NCBI GenBank assembly: GCA_030490835.1
Contig: CM059971.1
Coordinates: 21,135,817-21,199,816, forward strand
Length of the DNA stretch: 64,000 nucleotides
From: Annona cherimola
Taxonomy: Eukaryota > Streptophyta > Magnoliopsida > Magnoliales > Annonaceae
Reading direction: 5' to 3'
Positions 11,392 through 22,959 of this stretch are shown here, in pieces (the stretch's first letter is position 1; each line of letters starts with the position of its first letter). The notes under the pieces are model-generated. The model worked only from the letters and a program-made list of their open reading frames with translations, was not told the DNA's origin and did not search any database. A program made the translations under genes and the position numbers.

Positions 11392-12510
11392 CACATATGC
11401 TTATTTGATAGCAAAAATAAAATAAAATTTGACTCAAGTAATATTTAATTTGGATGAAAAAGTGACATATAAGAATTTTTGTTGTGGTTAAGGAATTCCA
11501 TCGACGAGAATTGTTTGGTAAAATGAGAATGAATCTAATCCATTGGAATGGAAAAGTCAAAGCAATTAATTACTCCGCTATGTTAGGTTTTTCAATTTTT
11601 ACTCTTATATTTCATTTACTTTGTTATGTTTTTTTTTATATCATGGTACTATTTATTCTTGTTTTACCCAGATCATATTTAATTTCGTCTCCACCATTTT
11701 CCAACCGCCAAATGGGAAAAACAGCTAAAAGGGTTTGTATGGCCTTTCTTTTGAACATTGATCAAACAACAGTGCTTGTGTGATTTCTGAACCAACCATG
11801 ATCATAATAAATTATAAAAGTTTGAAAAATAAATTCTATATAATATATTCAAAATTTTCTTAAGCAGAAGCAGCCCATTCATAACCCAACGTCAAAAGAT
11901 GCTATTTGGGTTCGGCATTTGACATACAACGATTAATTGGGACGATGATTCTGCTATGATGGGTTGACAGATAGACTTTAAAAAAACTTTAATATATGAG
12001 TAAAAGATGTGCGAGATTATGTGATTGTCACTTTTTATTGTTGATTTTGATGATGACAAAAGGAATATGCTCTTATGATCTTGATTTTGAATGTATGATA
12101 TTGATCATATGTGGTGAGATGAAATTGTGATTCTGTGTGAGTTTTGAAAAAGTGCGTTGTCTTTATGAAATTATCTTTTTGTGTTTGTTGTGGCATGATT
12201 TGTCATAAGATGAATTTGAAATTCATCATTACCTTAAAAATAAATATGCTTGTAGAAGTGCTAAGAATAACTCTTAAAATATGTTTTCGAGATTGCCCTA
12301 CTTGGAATGTTACTAGATTATGTAATTGGTGATTTTGATAATGTCAAAAGACATGCTTGATCTTAACATAAATTGATGTTATCTTATTTAACAAATTCTA
12401 TGTGTACATAAGAATAAACTTTATAATTGATTGTAATTTATGATTTGATATGATTATGATTGATTGTCATTGGTTGTTACTAGTTGTATCTTGCTTGAAG
12501 ATTACAAATA

Positions 12511-13119
12511 AAGAAATGCTCCATGGATAAAAATAAGCTGATTTTTATAAAACTTGAAAATAGTAGCTATCAAGAATAGTCAATTTATTTTTATTTACAA
12601 AATTCGAAATTGAAGTTAATTATTTTATTTTCGATAAATATTATTTTGTCATACCTGCACAGAATAGGAAGGGTTGTTTTTGAAGTAATCTGTAGCGTAT
12701 ATTAAAATTAGACAAAGTCCACACATGGGCATAAGCAGATTTTTTAATTTTCGGTGCTGCTTGAAATAATATCCAAGCAAAAATGCAAACAAATTATATG
12801 CGTATTGGGATTTATCTTATGAAAAATATTTCAAAAATTTTAAAATCAAAGAAGCACGAGAATGAGCATGCATAGATTGCATGGGTTAGATGTCCACGCA
12901 CTCAGAGCTGTGCAATTGTTACACACCACCGACCAAAGCATGCCAGCCACTCTGCACTTCTAAATCTTCGGCTCCTCTCTTACAATTGCGTGCGGCCCAA
13001 TTAAAAGGGAGCACGCAGCCGTTGACCACTGACTCCAACAATGCCATCATTTCCCAATCAGAATCGGCAAAAAGTATCATGGAGGTTTTGCTGATTGCCA
13101 AACAGCCACTTATTATCCA
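12511..13119. other. Intergenic patch with a GC-richer open segment
   Basis: 12890-13180 is clearly richer in G+C than its surroundings and is open for 80 codons on the plus strand and 86 on the minus strand. I recognise no domain in either reading, and neither is present in the other repeat copies. It may be a captured gene fragment or a degraded exon. Confidence 0.3.
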
Positions 13120-13189
13120 AAAATACGTGTGACCTCTCCATAAGCGGAGGCAAATGGGGCTTAAGCACAGCTCATGCACTTAACGATTT

Positions 13190-14866
13190 ATCCTAAATAT
13201 ACTTACTAGGTTTTATCTGAGGAGTGATTCTATTAGCCCGGGCTAAGTAAATGGCCCACTTAGCCCACCTCAAAAAATCTATTTATAATAATTTTTTTTT
13301 ACTTTTTTTTTCATGTACTTGTTTATCTAAGTGTATTTAACATATAGACCAAGTTTTACCATTTTTTAATATATTTATCTATTTTTTTGAGATTTTCAAA
13401 CATCTATGTGTATATATGTATTTAAAATACCCTTATTTTCAAAAATCTAAAAAAAATATATGCACATTTCCAAAAATGGTAAAACTTGGTCAATATATTA
13501 AATACACTTAGATAAACAAGTGTATGAAGAAAAAAACAAAAAAAGTTATTTTAAATAAGTTTTTTGAGGTGGACTAAGTGGACCATTTACTTAGCCCGGG
13601 CTAATAGAATCACTCCTCGTTTTATCTTAGTCTTAAAGACAATTATTATGTTTTAAAAATCTTAAATATATTCATTATGTTTGCATATAATCGTACCTAT
13701 ACCTATTCCATAGGTACGTTATTAACAGTCGTTATGCAAAACGTAAATTTTCTGAAATACCCCTATTATTTTAAATCGGCATTATACAACCGTCCCTCGT
13801 TCGTCTTCATCGTGGTTTGATGTTCGGCCAGTGTTTGATGGCTGGAATTCTATGAATCCGCCATTAGTTCTCTTTCTACAGAAAACGAGCAAAACCTCTT
13901 GCACCCAAATTCTATAGAGATAATCTCGTTTCAAAATATACACGCCCAATTCAACAAGGATAATCTCATTTCAAAATAAGCATACCCAAATTCTAGATGG
14001 ATATGTCATCTCAAAATATGCGCGAATGAAATTAATTAAACCCTCTCAAATCACAGGGTTAAAATCAATAAAAAAAATCACAGGGAAAAATCGATAGGAA
14101 TCGAGATGGATGTGGGGCCTGACTTGGCAACAGCAACAAGAAGATGGGTTATTGCGCCTATGCTGGCCATCGTTAGATTTTAGACGGTCGCTGCTGTGAT
14201 AGACTATCGTGTAGTGCGGAGTTTGGGTGATTGTATTTGCAAAGGAGAACGATCGGGTCATGATTGCCTATTTGGGACAAGCACCATGGTCAATGGTAGG
14301 AGATTTTGCTTGGACTCGGTTTCATGGCTGCTAGATGCAAGGAGGGGCATTGTAGTTGGGGAAGACGACGGTAACGAGCCCCACCACTTTCATTGCGGCC
14401 TCGGCGCACGGTAGCTCCTCCCTGTGCGCCTCCGCGTAGGTGATAGCTGGGCTGGTTAAGTGCATGGGAGTGGGAATGGAAGATGAGGCTGAGATGGGCC
14501 GGAGCGTGCGAGCCGCGAGGAGGATGAAAGTGTGTCCGCTGTTCGTTTTGTGTTTCACTCGGTGATAGGGAAGCCATGGTAACTTGGGTCTGGGGATGAT
14601 GGAGCACCATACGTCGATGGTCCGACGGTGCAGCCGTCTTCATGCAATAGGAGTATTTTAGATATTTAAAAAAATTAAACCTGAAAGCCGCACTTTTGGA
14701 CTTTTGGTAAGTTGACTGATGAACATTGACGGAGCCGAGTGTAGTCGGAATATTACAGGCAAACATAATGGAAATATTTGAAATTTTAAATGCGTAGTCA
14801 GTGTGTATTTAGGATTAAAGTCAAACTAAATAGGTAAAATTGGGATAAATCCTAAGTTTATAAAAT
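13190..14866. mobile_element. Pack-MULE-like candidate carrying GC-rich sequence
   Basis: This interval has no counterpart at the matching place in copy 1 (6375-6400). Its ends are imperfect inverted repeats: GATTTATCCTAAATATACTT on the left against GATTTATCCCAATTTTACCT read inwards from the right, followed by further partial similarity (CTTAAAGAC / CTTTAATCC). The centre (about 14090-14640) is much richer in G+C than the flanks and open on the minus strand for up to 158 codons (14290-14766). No transposase. The contained sequence looks like a captured gene fragment, but I cannot identify it. A type B MITE (13219-13618) sits inside the left end. Confidence 0.45.
13219..13618. mobile_element. 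MULE-like MITE, type B (400 bp)
   Basis: Near-perfect inverted repeats starting GAGGAGTGATTCTATTAGCC extend for much of each half. It is flanked by an exact 9-bp duplication GTTTTATCT (13210-13218 and 13619-13627). Non-coding. This is the best-preserved type B copy in the window. Confidence 0.9.
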
Positions 14867-15928
14867 TTTTGTTAAGCTTCCTGTGGTTTAATTAATTCTA
14901 ACATTAATTAATAAGGCTCTTCTTTGTGATCAAAACTTTTATACTTGACTGAAAATTCATTACATCTACTATATTTAGCCTAATTTATATTATGATAAAT
15001 ATTATTTTATTTGTCTAATATTACTGAGCATAGCTCCCTCTATAAACTAATCAATACAATAATATAATTTAATGTGAAATATTAATTTTAAATGTCTTTT
15101 TAATATCTAAACAATATAAAATATCATTATTTATGTGAATAAATAACCTCAGTAAAGTATTTATTGTCTAATACTACACATATAAAAGCTTGAGTTTGAT
15201 CTAATAATATTTAGGCAAACTTCTACTAGAATCACTCATGATTGTACAAACTGAAGTGAAGTTTTAGGTTCTATTGTCGTCCCTCTTGATCATGAGCCAC
15301 GCAAATAATAGAAGCGTGAGCAATACAATACTTTATATTTTAGATAAGCCAATGGTAGAATGGGTATGGGCCGTTAGGGGGGAGGTTTTCTAGGGCCTTT
15401 TGAAAAGCGCGGCGGTAAGCGAATAAGCTGGCGAGGTCGGCGAGCTGCACTATGAGATGCTTCCACGAGATCCTCACTTGATCTGTGACGAAAACTTGCT
15501 TTTCGACGTGCTACTTCCCCTTGGAACTAGAAGAATAGAACAATATCACAAATGATGTAATGATTAGGTATGTCTATGTATTGATGGATATGGGTCTACA
15601 AGAAAATTTTTATATACAACGTTATGATTTTAAACACAAAAAACATAAATCTCTGCACATAAAATTATATAAAGCCCCAAATATGCAGCCAATTTGTTTG
15701 TCGCAGATACTTATTTGCAGCCAAGTGTAGCCATATCTATGTTATATGCCACAAAATAGCTACTAGATTTTAAAAAATTTTGTTGTAGTGACATTTTATG
15801 TGGACAAATGGTTATATAAAGTGTTATTAAATTATAATACGTTTAAGAATGACTTTCTATGGATTCACATAAAATAAAAAAATAGGAGAAAGGATGAAAC
15901 CATATAGATGTATTGAGGTATCAATACA
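14867..15928 (+). other. Copy 2 single-copy block, no intact gene
   Basis: Collinear with 6420-7630 and 35030-35690. Contains the paralogue of the short conserved block (about 15240-15545), here broken by stops. Nothing else recognised. Confidence 0.4.
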
Positions 15929-16362
15929 GACTCTCTAACTTTGCATTTTAAACTTCGAAGTTTGACCGCTTGTATTTTAAACTCTAAAAAACTTTGGTTC
16001 ATTTGCATTTTAAACTATTACCCATAATAATGTTAAAACTTAATGTTAATCTATGTAAAATGACGTAAAGATCCTTCAATATTTAATTTTTTTTTTTTTA
16101 CATTTTAACTTGACTATTAAGCTTTCTTCATTTTGTCTTTAGAGGCTCCAATAATTTCTTCACCTCTAATCTAGACTTGGATTTTTTCAGAAAAATATTG
16201 GAGGGATTTAAGTCATTTTACATGATTTAATGGCGGCTTTTAACGTCGTTATGGTCAAGGTTCAAAGTGCAAAGTAACCAAAATTTTTATGGTTTAAAAC
16301 GTAAATGACCAAACTTCGAAGTACAAAATGCAAACATGTAAAGTTAGAAAATGCAAAAAACC
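15929..16362. mobile_element. MULE-like MITE, type F (434 bp)
   Basis: Inverted repeats around CTAACTTTGCATTTTAAAC (left) and its complement near 16320-16350, each half also containing CTTCGAAGTTTG. Flanked by the exact duplication TATCAATACA (15919-15928 and 16363-16372). Copy 1 at 7605-7630 shows the unoccupied site. Non-coding. Confidence 0.85.
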
Positions 16363-17325
16363 TATCAATACATATGTATGTATTGGATCATTATCATTTT
16401 TCAACATATATGAGGTATGTAGTTGAGTATTTTTTGGCATGTGAATTTCTAGGACACCTACGTTTGAGCCCACTCTTGAGGATGCGAAATCAAATCTAAC
16501 CATTGTTATTCAAATTTATTCACTTTTTTTAAATACAAAAAAACAATTCCAATCAAAGTTGTGTGTAGGTCCCAAGGATTTACCATAGTGGTATGCATTG
16601 CAGCTTCACAATGTATTGGCATAGCTTCTAACGCCTATTGTGTATATGTAGTATATTTCTAAGTCTCCTCTGAATGTGTATGTTTTACAGATGGTCACAC
16701 CACCCCAAAACAACCCCCCCCCCCAACCGAGGTGGGGGTATTTACAAAAATTCTCTCCATGAAGTGAGGGTTGTGAAAGAACTTGATTGCAATATCAGTT
16801 GATATAAATACCAATAAAAAAAAGTTGTGTGTAGGTCGGATCTACAAATGTATAGCATATATAGATTTTGAAAATCACTTAATTAATGCATCAGAGTTTT
16901 TGAATGTGATGAAATTTTATGTGATTTTATTTTAGGTGATCTAGATGTTAGATAAGAACCTTGAGAAACTTATAATAAAGGAATAATTTTTATAGCTTCA
17001 AAATTAACCTTAAGTGCATCTTAATTTTAAGAATAATAAACATATTCGATCACGATATTTTTGTTTCATTGACAAATTATAAAACTAATGTTTGGATTAG
17101 ATTTCATAAAATCAATAATAAGGAGAGTATTAAGGCTAGCCAGATGTGTGTATGTATACATCCAGGGAACACTCCTTTGGAACCTTCCTTACGGAAGCTT
17201 TGATAAGTTTGACTCATATTAGTTTTGAAATCTACACCTTGTTTAAAGTGGAAAGCATAGGCAAATGGTGCAAATCGGGCCAGTTGGATTAGGTCTTGAC
17301 CTATTCTATGTATTTGTAAAAATCG

Positions 17326-17616
17326 AGATGTGTTTCGTTGGAGGTAAAAATTTTTATGAAAGGTTTCTGGAGTAGAAGTTGTCAAATCAATAGAAAATGA
17401 TGTGATATAATTGGAGTAATGATAAGGAATAAAGAGAATAAAGTTAAAATAGATATGTTAATTGTATGGGTAGTTGTGTAGAAATGATTGAAAAGTAGGG
17501 TAGTTTGTATAGAAAAATGTGAAAAAATAATTAAAAAATAGAGTAATTATAGAGAGTGAAAAGTTTTAGATTGAAAAATTTTAGTTGATACTTTTTTACG
17601 CTAAACAAACACACCC
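17326..17616. mobile_element. Tourist-like MITE, type E
   Basis: Ends resemble GGGTGTGTTTGG and its complement (CAAACACACCC at the right end). The interior is nearly the same as the element at 20660-20950. Copy 3 at 36240 lacks it. The 3-bp target duplication is decayed here. Confidence 0.75.
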
Positions 17617-18324
17617 TCACTCTCATGTTGGTCTAGTTCCTAGGCCACGCTCATCTCGAGGTCGAGTGGATTCCATATCTTTTTCGAGTTAATTCTTCTA
17701 ACACTAGACATCCAACGTTAAAAATAACTAAGTGATTTATCTATGGAAATAAAAAAATTTACATGTCGAGAAAAAAGATCACGTTGGAGAGAAAGGAAAA
17801 TCTCGTTGGGTGGGTGATAAACTTAAACAATTAAAAGTGGATTTGAGCCATATGGTTGGAATTGTTGTGCATATTCTTTTCGGGCTAAGAAGAAATAAAA
17901 CTTGCGAAAATCTATACTTTCATAACACATAGGGTAGATACCCTAGTAACTTCTAGGTATTCATTGCAAAGAATCTATAATATCCAAATTTTAAATGTGG
18001 ATAATTTTTGTATATATAAACATGTTTAAATGTGAAAAAATACCTACTTAAAATATATAATCATGCATGTGTAAATTAAGAAAAAATTTCCACTTAAAAT
18101 ATATAATCATATATAAATTAGGAAAACCCCACTTAAAATATATAATCATTTGTAAATTATGAAAAAAAATAGATTAATTCATAAATGCATTAGAATGTCA
18201 TGACACTTTAGAGAATCATTTATGTATATATCATTACATTTATGTATATAAAAATGATATTTTAGATGGTCTAAATTTTTTAATTAATATTTTATATACT
18301 AAGACACTTGATATTACAAACCAT

Positions 18325-18475
18325 CCCTTTCACAACCCTCGCAGTATGGAGAAAATTTTTGTAAATAGCCCCAAATGTGTTTTGTGTCCACAAGAGATCG
18401 AACGTACGACATCACCAACCCATGCCACATAACCAACTCAGATATCTCCCGGTTGGCTAGATGGTTTAGATATTA
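18325..18475 (-). repeat. tRNA-derived SINE (family 2), minus strand
   Basis: Read on the minus strand: a tRNA-like head with an A-box-like TATCTGAGTTGG and a B-box-like ACGTTCGATCTC, then GGGGCTATTTACAAAAATT and a tail near GGTTTGTAATATCAAG. A decayed counterpart is at 36935-37070 in copy 3. A plus-strand tail of the same family is at about 16725-16800. Copy 1 lacks it. Confidence 0.55.
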
Positions 18476-19036
18476 AATTAAAAACTTTAAATTCAAAGTA
18501 GATCAAATAATTTTATTGCAATGATTTGATACTTTATGAAATGGGGACCATCCACAACTTTGAAGAGATGAAACTTCAATTCTTAATCAAACAAATAATT
18601 ATAATATACTGAATGGAATGGATTTTAATTTAATCATGAAATGGGTAAAAAACGAAGTAACACCATTCAAATATTGCAATGCGCCGATATCATAAGCAAT
18701 ATATGTACATACATAAAATCTGAATATAACTTGATACATTCTCATTAAAAGTTTATAGTAATTTAAATCATTCTTCTGCACATTAGAAGATATCTACGCT
18801 AAATTAAGAGGTTCAAAATTGATATAATACTCAAAATTATTTTAGACGAAGATTTTACCCTTTCAACAGCAACAACCTATATAAGTCTTTCGATGAAGAT
18901 TTAGATGAAATTTATATTCTTTACCAAATAAATAGTGTAAAACGAATTAGCTGATTGGAAGTTGATTTAATCATCCGTGTTGCAAAACCATTCCTCCAAT
19001 CTACTTTTGTGGAATCATTACACTGAATATTGTTTA

Positions 19037-19300
19037 AATGGCCGCACGGGCGTTGGCCCGATTTCGGTTGGTAAGCTGGTTATGTCTTTGGGGACATGGG
19101 TTCAAATCCTGTCCCCAGAAGTAGAAGCATTTATTTTTCGTGTAAATATCAGGGAGTATATAGTCTCTCAGATGATAAGAGCGGGAGCTTATTGTCTTCT
19201 ATGTAAATTAGTCGGAGTTTGTATAAGATTTAAACTTGATGATAATATCAAATAAGATGTAATATTTTAACAATGACGATAAAAGAGTTATTAAATCCAG
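19037..19300 (+). repeat. tRNA-derived SINE (family 1)
   Basis: Begins GGCCGCACGGGCGTTGGCCC, with an A-box-like TTTCGGTTGGTAAGC and the B-box GGTTCAAATCC (19099-19109), followed by a roughly 180-bp tRNA-unrelated body. Absent from copy 1 (11305-11320, ...GTTAAATATTGCAG...) and present in copies 2 and 3, so it inserted before those two diverged. The flanking TTAAAT suggests a short target duplication. Confidence 0.65.
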
Positions 19301-19314
19301 TTTGTATTTTGACA

Positions 19315-20035
19315 CATATTCATTGCTTTGGTCACATGTGCTTATTTGGCCACAGATAATAATAAAATTTGACTCAAGTAATATTTAATTTGGCTGGAAA
19401 TAAAATGATATAAAAGAATTTCTTTTATTTGTAGTGAATGAATTCTATTGAGAATTGTTTGGTAAAATTAAAATGAATCTAATCCATGAGGAAAAAAAAG
19501 TTAAAGCGAATGAATCTAATCCATCAGGACAGAAAAGTTTAAGTAATTAATTACTCAACTATCGTACTTTTCCTATTTTTATCTATATACTTTAATTATT
19601 TTCTTGTATTTTTCTATAAAAACGCCCTGTCTATTATTGTCGATCATATTCATTCCATTTCCACCATTTTCCAACAGCCAAACACTCAATATTCATTATT
19701 TTGGTTACACATGCTTATTTAGTTACAAATAATAATAAAATTTGACTCAATTAATATTTAATTCGCCTAAAAAATGCATAGTATGAAATAGATCCTTTTG
19801 AGGAGAATTGTTTGGTAACATGAATGAATCTAATGCATGAGGACTGAAAGTCAAAAGCGATTAATTACTCAAACTTTACTCAACTATTATACTTTTTGTT
19901 ATAAATGAATTTCAAACTTTTTATTTCAATTATTTTTTCATATTTTTCTATATAACTGCCATATCTGTAATATTTATTTTATTCTATTCCCTTTCCACCA
20001 TTTTCCAACCGCAAAACACTCTCAGCTAATGGTGT
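19315..20035 (+). repeat. Tandem duplication of a roughly 365-bp unit
   Basis: Unit 1 (about 19315-19682) and unit 2 (about 19690-20035) share ATATTCATT, GGTTACA.ATGCTTATTT, AATAATAATAAAATTTGACTC, GAATTGTTTGGTAA, TGAATCTAAT and the TTTCCACCATTTTCCAAC end. Copy 3 has the same doubling (38310-39050); copy 1 has one unit (11345-11740). Non-coding. Confidence 0.7.
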
Positions 20036-20659
20036 TTTGAGTAACCAAAAAAGCTAAAAAGGGTTTGTGTGGCCTCTCTTTTGAACATTAAACAAATAAA
20101 CAGTGCTTGCTTGTTTTTCAGAACCAGCCGTGGTCATAATAAATTATAGAAGTTCTAAAAAATAACTTCCATACAAATCTCGGATCCTAAATTTTCTGAA
20201 GCAAAAGCTGCCCATTAATAACTGAAAGCCAAAGGAAACTATTTGGGTTCTGCATTTGACATACAATGACGGTCGTTGATCCAGATTATTAATTAGGATG
20301 ATGGTTCTGCTATGATAGGTTAACAAATGGACTTTTAAAAAATTTTAATATATGAGTAAAAGATGTGCCTCTTTTTTGTTGATTTTGATGACGACAAAAA
20401 AGTACACTTTAGTGAGATGAAATCGTGCTCTTGTGTGGATTTTAGAAAAGTGTAGTGTATTTATGGAATTATTTTTTGAATTATTTATGGATTTTAGAAA
20501 AGTACACTTTTGGGACTATTGCAAATGCATGATTTGTGATAAGACGAGTTTAAAATTCATAGTTATCTTGATAATAGAATATGCTTGTAGGAGTGTTTCG
20601 AATAACTTTCGGGATATGTTTGTGCGATAGCCTAACTTATAACGTTGTTAAATTATGTA

Positions 20660-20950
20660 GGGTGCGTTTAGTTGGAGGTAAAACTTTTGATGAAAATTTT
20701 TCAAAGTAGAAGTTGTCAAGTTGATAGAAAATGATGTGATATGATAGGAGTAATAATGAGGTATAAAGAAAATAAAGTTAAAATAGATAGGGTAGTTGTA
20801 TGAGTATTTGTGTGGAAATGATTGAAAAGTAGAGTTGTTTATATAGGAAAATGTGAAAAAATAATTAAAAAATAAGGTAGTTGTGGAGAGTGAAAAGTTT
20901 TTGATTGAAAAGTTTTCATTGACATGTTCTGTGTGTAACCAAACACACCC
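20660..20950. mobile_element. Tourist-like MITE, type E (291 bp)
   Basis: Ends GGGTGCGTTTAG and AAACACACCC. Flanked by the exact 3-bp duplication GTA (20657-20659 and 20951-20953). Copy 1 at 12330 (ATTATGTAATTGG) and copy 3 at 39650 show the unoccupied site. A 3-bp duplication fits the PIF/Harbinger superfamily. Confidence 0.85.
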
Positions 20951-20954
20951 GTAA

Positions 20955-21640
20955 TTGGTGATTTTGATAATGACAAAAGATATGCTTGAACTTAATTTTT
21001 ATTGATTATATCTTATTTGGTAGGTTCTGCAGATAGATAAGAACGTATCTTGTGATTGACTGTAATCTTATAATTTGGTATGATTTTTATTTATTGTTAT
21101 TGGTTGTATTCTTGATAAGGTCGAGTTATTTTGGAAGTCTTGGTATTTATTGCTGTCTGGGACTTTAAGATTGAATTTAATTCATTATGGGATGTGACGA
21201 TGTGAATAAACTTTGGATTTTTTGGAGGATTTTTTTTTTAATGAAATAAAGGAAAGGTTCAACATTTTTTCACAAAAAGGTTGATGATAGGATCTCACTG
21301 GCCTCTCTAACATTAAGAAGGTCAACTATTTTCAGGCAAAACGCTGGACGTTTTTCAAATCATGAAATCACCAAAGCCCACACAAAACATGTGAAGATGT
21401 TAACTATTTTTTCATCAATTCATGAAATGGGAATACTAAAAAATGGCCATGCAGGAATGCTTAGATTTTTCTATAGAATTGTATCCCATATGGTCATCGT
21501 AAATTGGCAATTTACAGCCTACTAAAAATATTTTTTATTTTTTTGAAATTAATTTAGTTTTTATTTTTATTTTTTAAAAAAATAAAAGAAGGCATGATAA
21601 CTGCTTTTAACTAAGGCATTGTTAAAGATAGGGCTCTTAC
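20955..21640. other. Non-coding, downstream (intron side) of the signal-peptide exon
   Basis: Conserved with 39650-40356 in copy 3, with indels. I found no further exon on the minus strand. Similar words (GATTTTGATGATAAC, TATTCTTGATAA) recur at 34230-34560. Confidence 0.3.
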
Positions 21641-21751
21641 CTCAACTGCGGATGGGCTTGCTTCTTTTGGGTTGGTAGCGGCAATCACAATCGAAGAGAT
21701 TAACAGATGCACGAGGACTATCATGAGCCAATAACATTTGCAAGAAAACAT
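21641..21751 (-). CDS. Putative first exon encoding a signal peptide (copy 2)
   Basis: From an ATG at 21751, 37 codons read MFSCKCYWLMIVLVHLL then ISSIVIAATNPKEASPSAVE, ending exactly at GAG followed by GTAAGAG, a good plant splice donor. A short polar start, a 17-20 residue hydrophobic core and small residues before ATNP look like a secretory signal peptide. The copy 3 counterpart (40357-40467) has the same length, frame and donor, with about 11 substitutions and no indel, which suggests it was coding when duplicated. The N-terminus recalls receptor-kinase or other secreted plant proteins, but no downstream exon is recognised, so this is probably a gene remnant. Confidence 0.4.
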
Positions 21752-22897
21752 TTTTTAATCTGCTGCACCGTTTTCAACCAAGTTTTGTACCTAGAGACGT
21801 GAAACATGATATAAATTATTAAGAAGCATTAATAGCTTAATTGGTTGCTGAGTTGTAGATATGGAGAGACTAAGAGGTGGAATTTTTGTAGGTGAAGAAT
21901 ACCGTTTAGTGATAATTAAAAAATGTTTTCCACAAATATAGAACACATTACATATTTAGTGATAATTAAAAAAATATTTTTCACAAATGTAGAACACATA
22001 TAAAACGATAGAATGGAATAAAGAAATAAAACAAAAAAAATTATTAAATACGTATCTTTAGTCACTACAGGAAATTCTTTTTTCAGAGCGAGAATTGAAA
22101 CTAATTTTGTTACGGTTGTTGCCTTGCATATACTTTTGTGGGCCAGTGAAAAAGAAAACTTTGATTCTCCAAGGCGAAATGCCATGCGGCAACCGTGACA
22201 AAAATAGCAGAAAAAGACTGTCAATTAAAAGACAGTGTGAATAACGATCGAAATTAATATATAAATGATGGGAAATTGTAGTTAGTTATTGTTAAAATAA
22301 ATAAAGATAATGGTATTATGTTGCTCTTTATTACAAAGAAATGGGATAGATAATCATTCTCCTCTTTATTGCAAAGAAATAAGTTAGGAAATCTTTACTT
22401 CCTAATCACAGAGACACAAGAGAGATCTAGCGCGGCTCGAGTGATTGACCTCGTGAGTAGCTCTGATATGGTTGAGTTGAAACTTGAAAAGAGAATTATA
22501 TGGCGGAAAGTGGAGAACAAGGGATGCACTGCTGAGATGCAAAACGGAAACAAGAGAGACGAATTTATAATACTGATTCGGATACTAACGTCGTTGCTGC
22601 TGTTCCGTGCTTTCTCGGCTCCTTCCGCGTTGCCAAAAACGAAAGAAGAAAAGGATTTCCAATGGAATAGAGTAGGATGACGTGATCATAATTGGCGGCT
22701 GAACGCGTCAAATCGAGATTTCTATCGTTGGTGCCAGTCAAATCCAGTCAAATCGAGATTTCTGAGCTTGTGTCACTTTTTCAAAATCGTTTGGCACAAG
22801 TCATCTCATCGGTAAAGTTATACATCCGGCACTCCCTTTTATTTTATTACGATGGAAAGGAAATTTCCTGTCAACTCCCATGAAAGGAAGAAAGGAT
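21752..22897. other. Upstream flank of the signal-peptide exon, no gene recognised
   Basis: Collinear with 40468-41390 and 42062-42230 in copy 3. Open frames on both strands (for example 22369-22680 and the complement of 21916-22224) lack recognisable domains and are not conserved in frame between the copies. Confidence 0.35.
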
Positions 22898-22959
22898 AAT
22901 TTTTTTCATTGTCAAAAAAATATATGTATAATTTTTTTCATAAAAGTGGTTGGGAGGTT

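Larger units (their letters stand above)
6300..12510 (+). repeat. Large direct repeat, copy 1 (partial)
   Basis: Shares long collinear blocks with 13120-21300 and 35030-39800. Examples are the block ending 'CTACTTCCCTTCGGAACTAG' near 7150-7170 (also near 15510 and 35630), the stretch starting 'TAATCTAACCTATG' near 8950, the block around 11250-11760 and the end near 12330-12500. Copy 1 lacks the SINE found at 19037 and 37620, has only one unit of the roughly 365-bp sequence doubled in copies 2 and 3, and stops before the signal-peptide exon. It is therefore the most distant copy. Boundaries are by eye. Confidence 0.75.

Noticed and set aside
14290..14766. A 158-codon host gene on the minus strand
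   Set aside because: No recognisable domain, no neighbouring exons, and it lies inside a probable transposon; kept only as captured sequence.
19062..19115. A tRNA gene (GGTTCAAATCC region)
   Set aside because: Same reason; the copy 1 empty site shows it is part of an inserted SINE.
22369..22680. A 103-codon plus-strand protein
   Set aside because: Not kept in frame in copy 3 (41080-41400) and no domain recognised.
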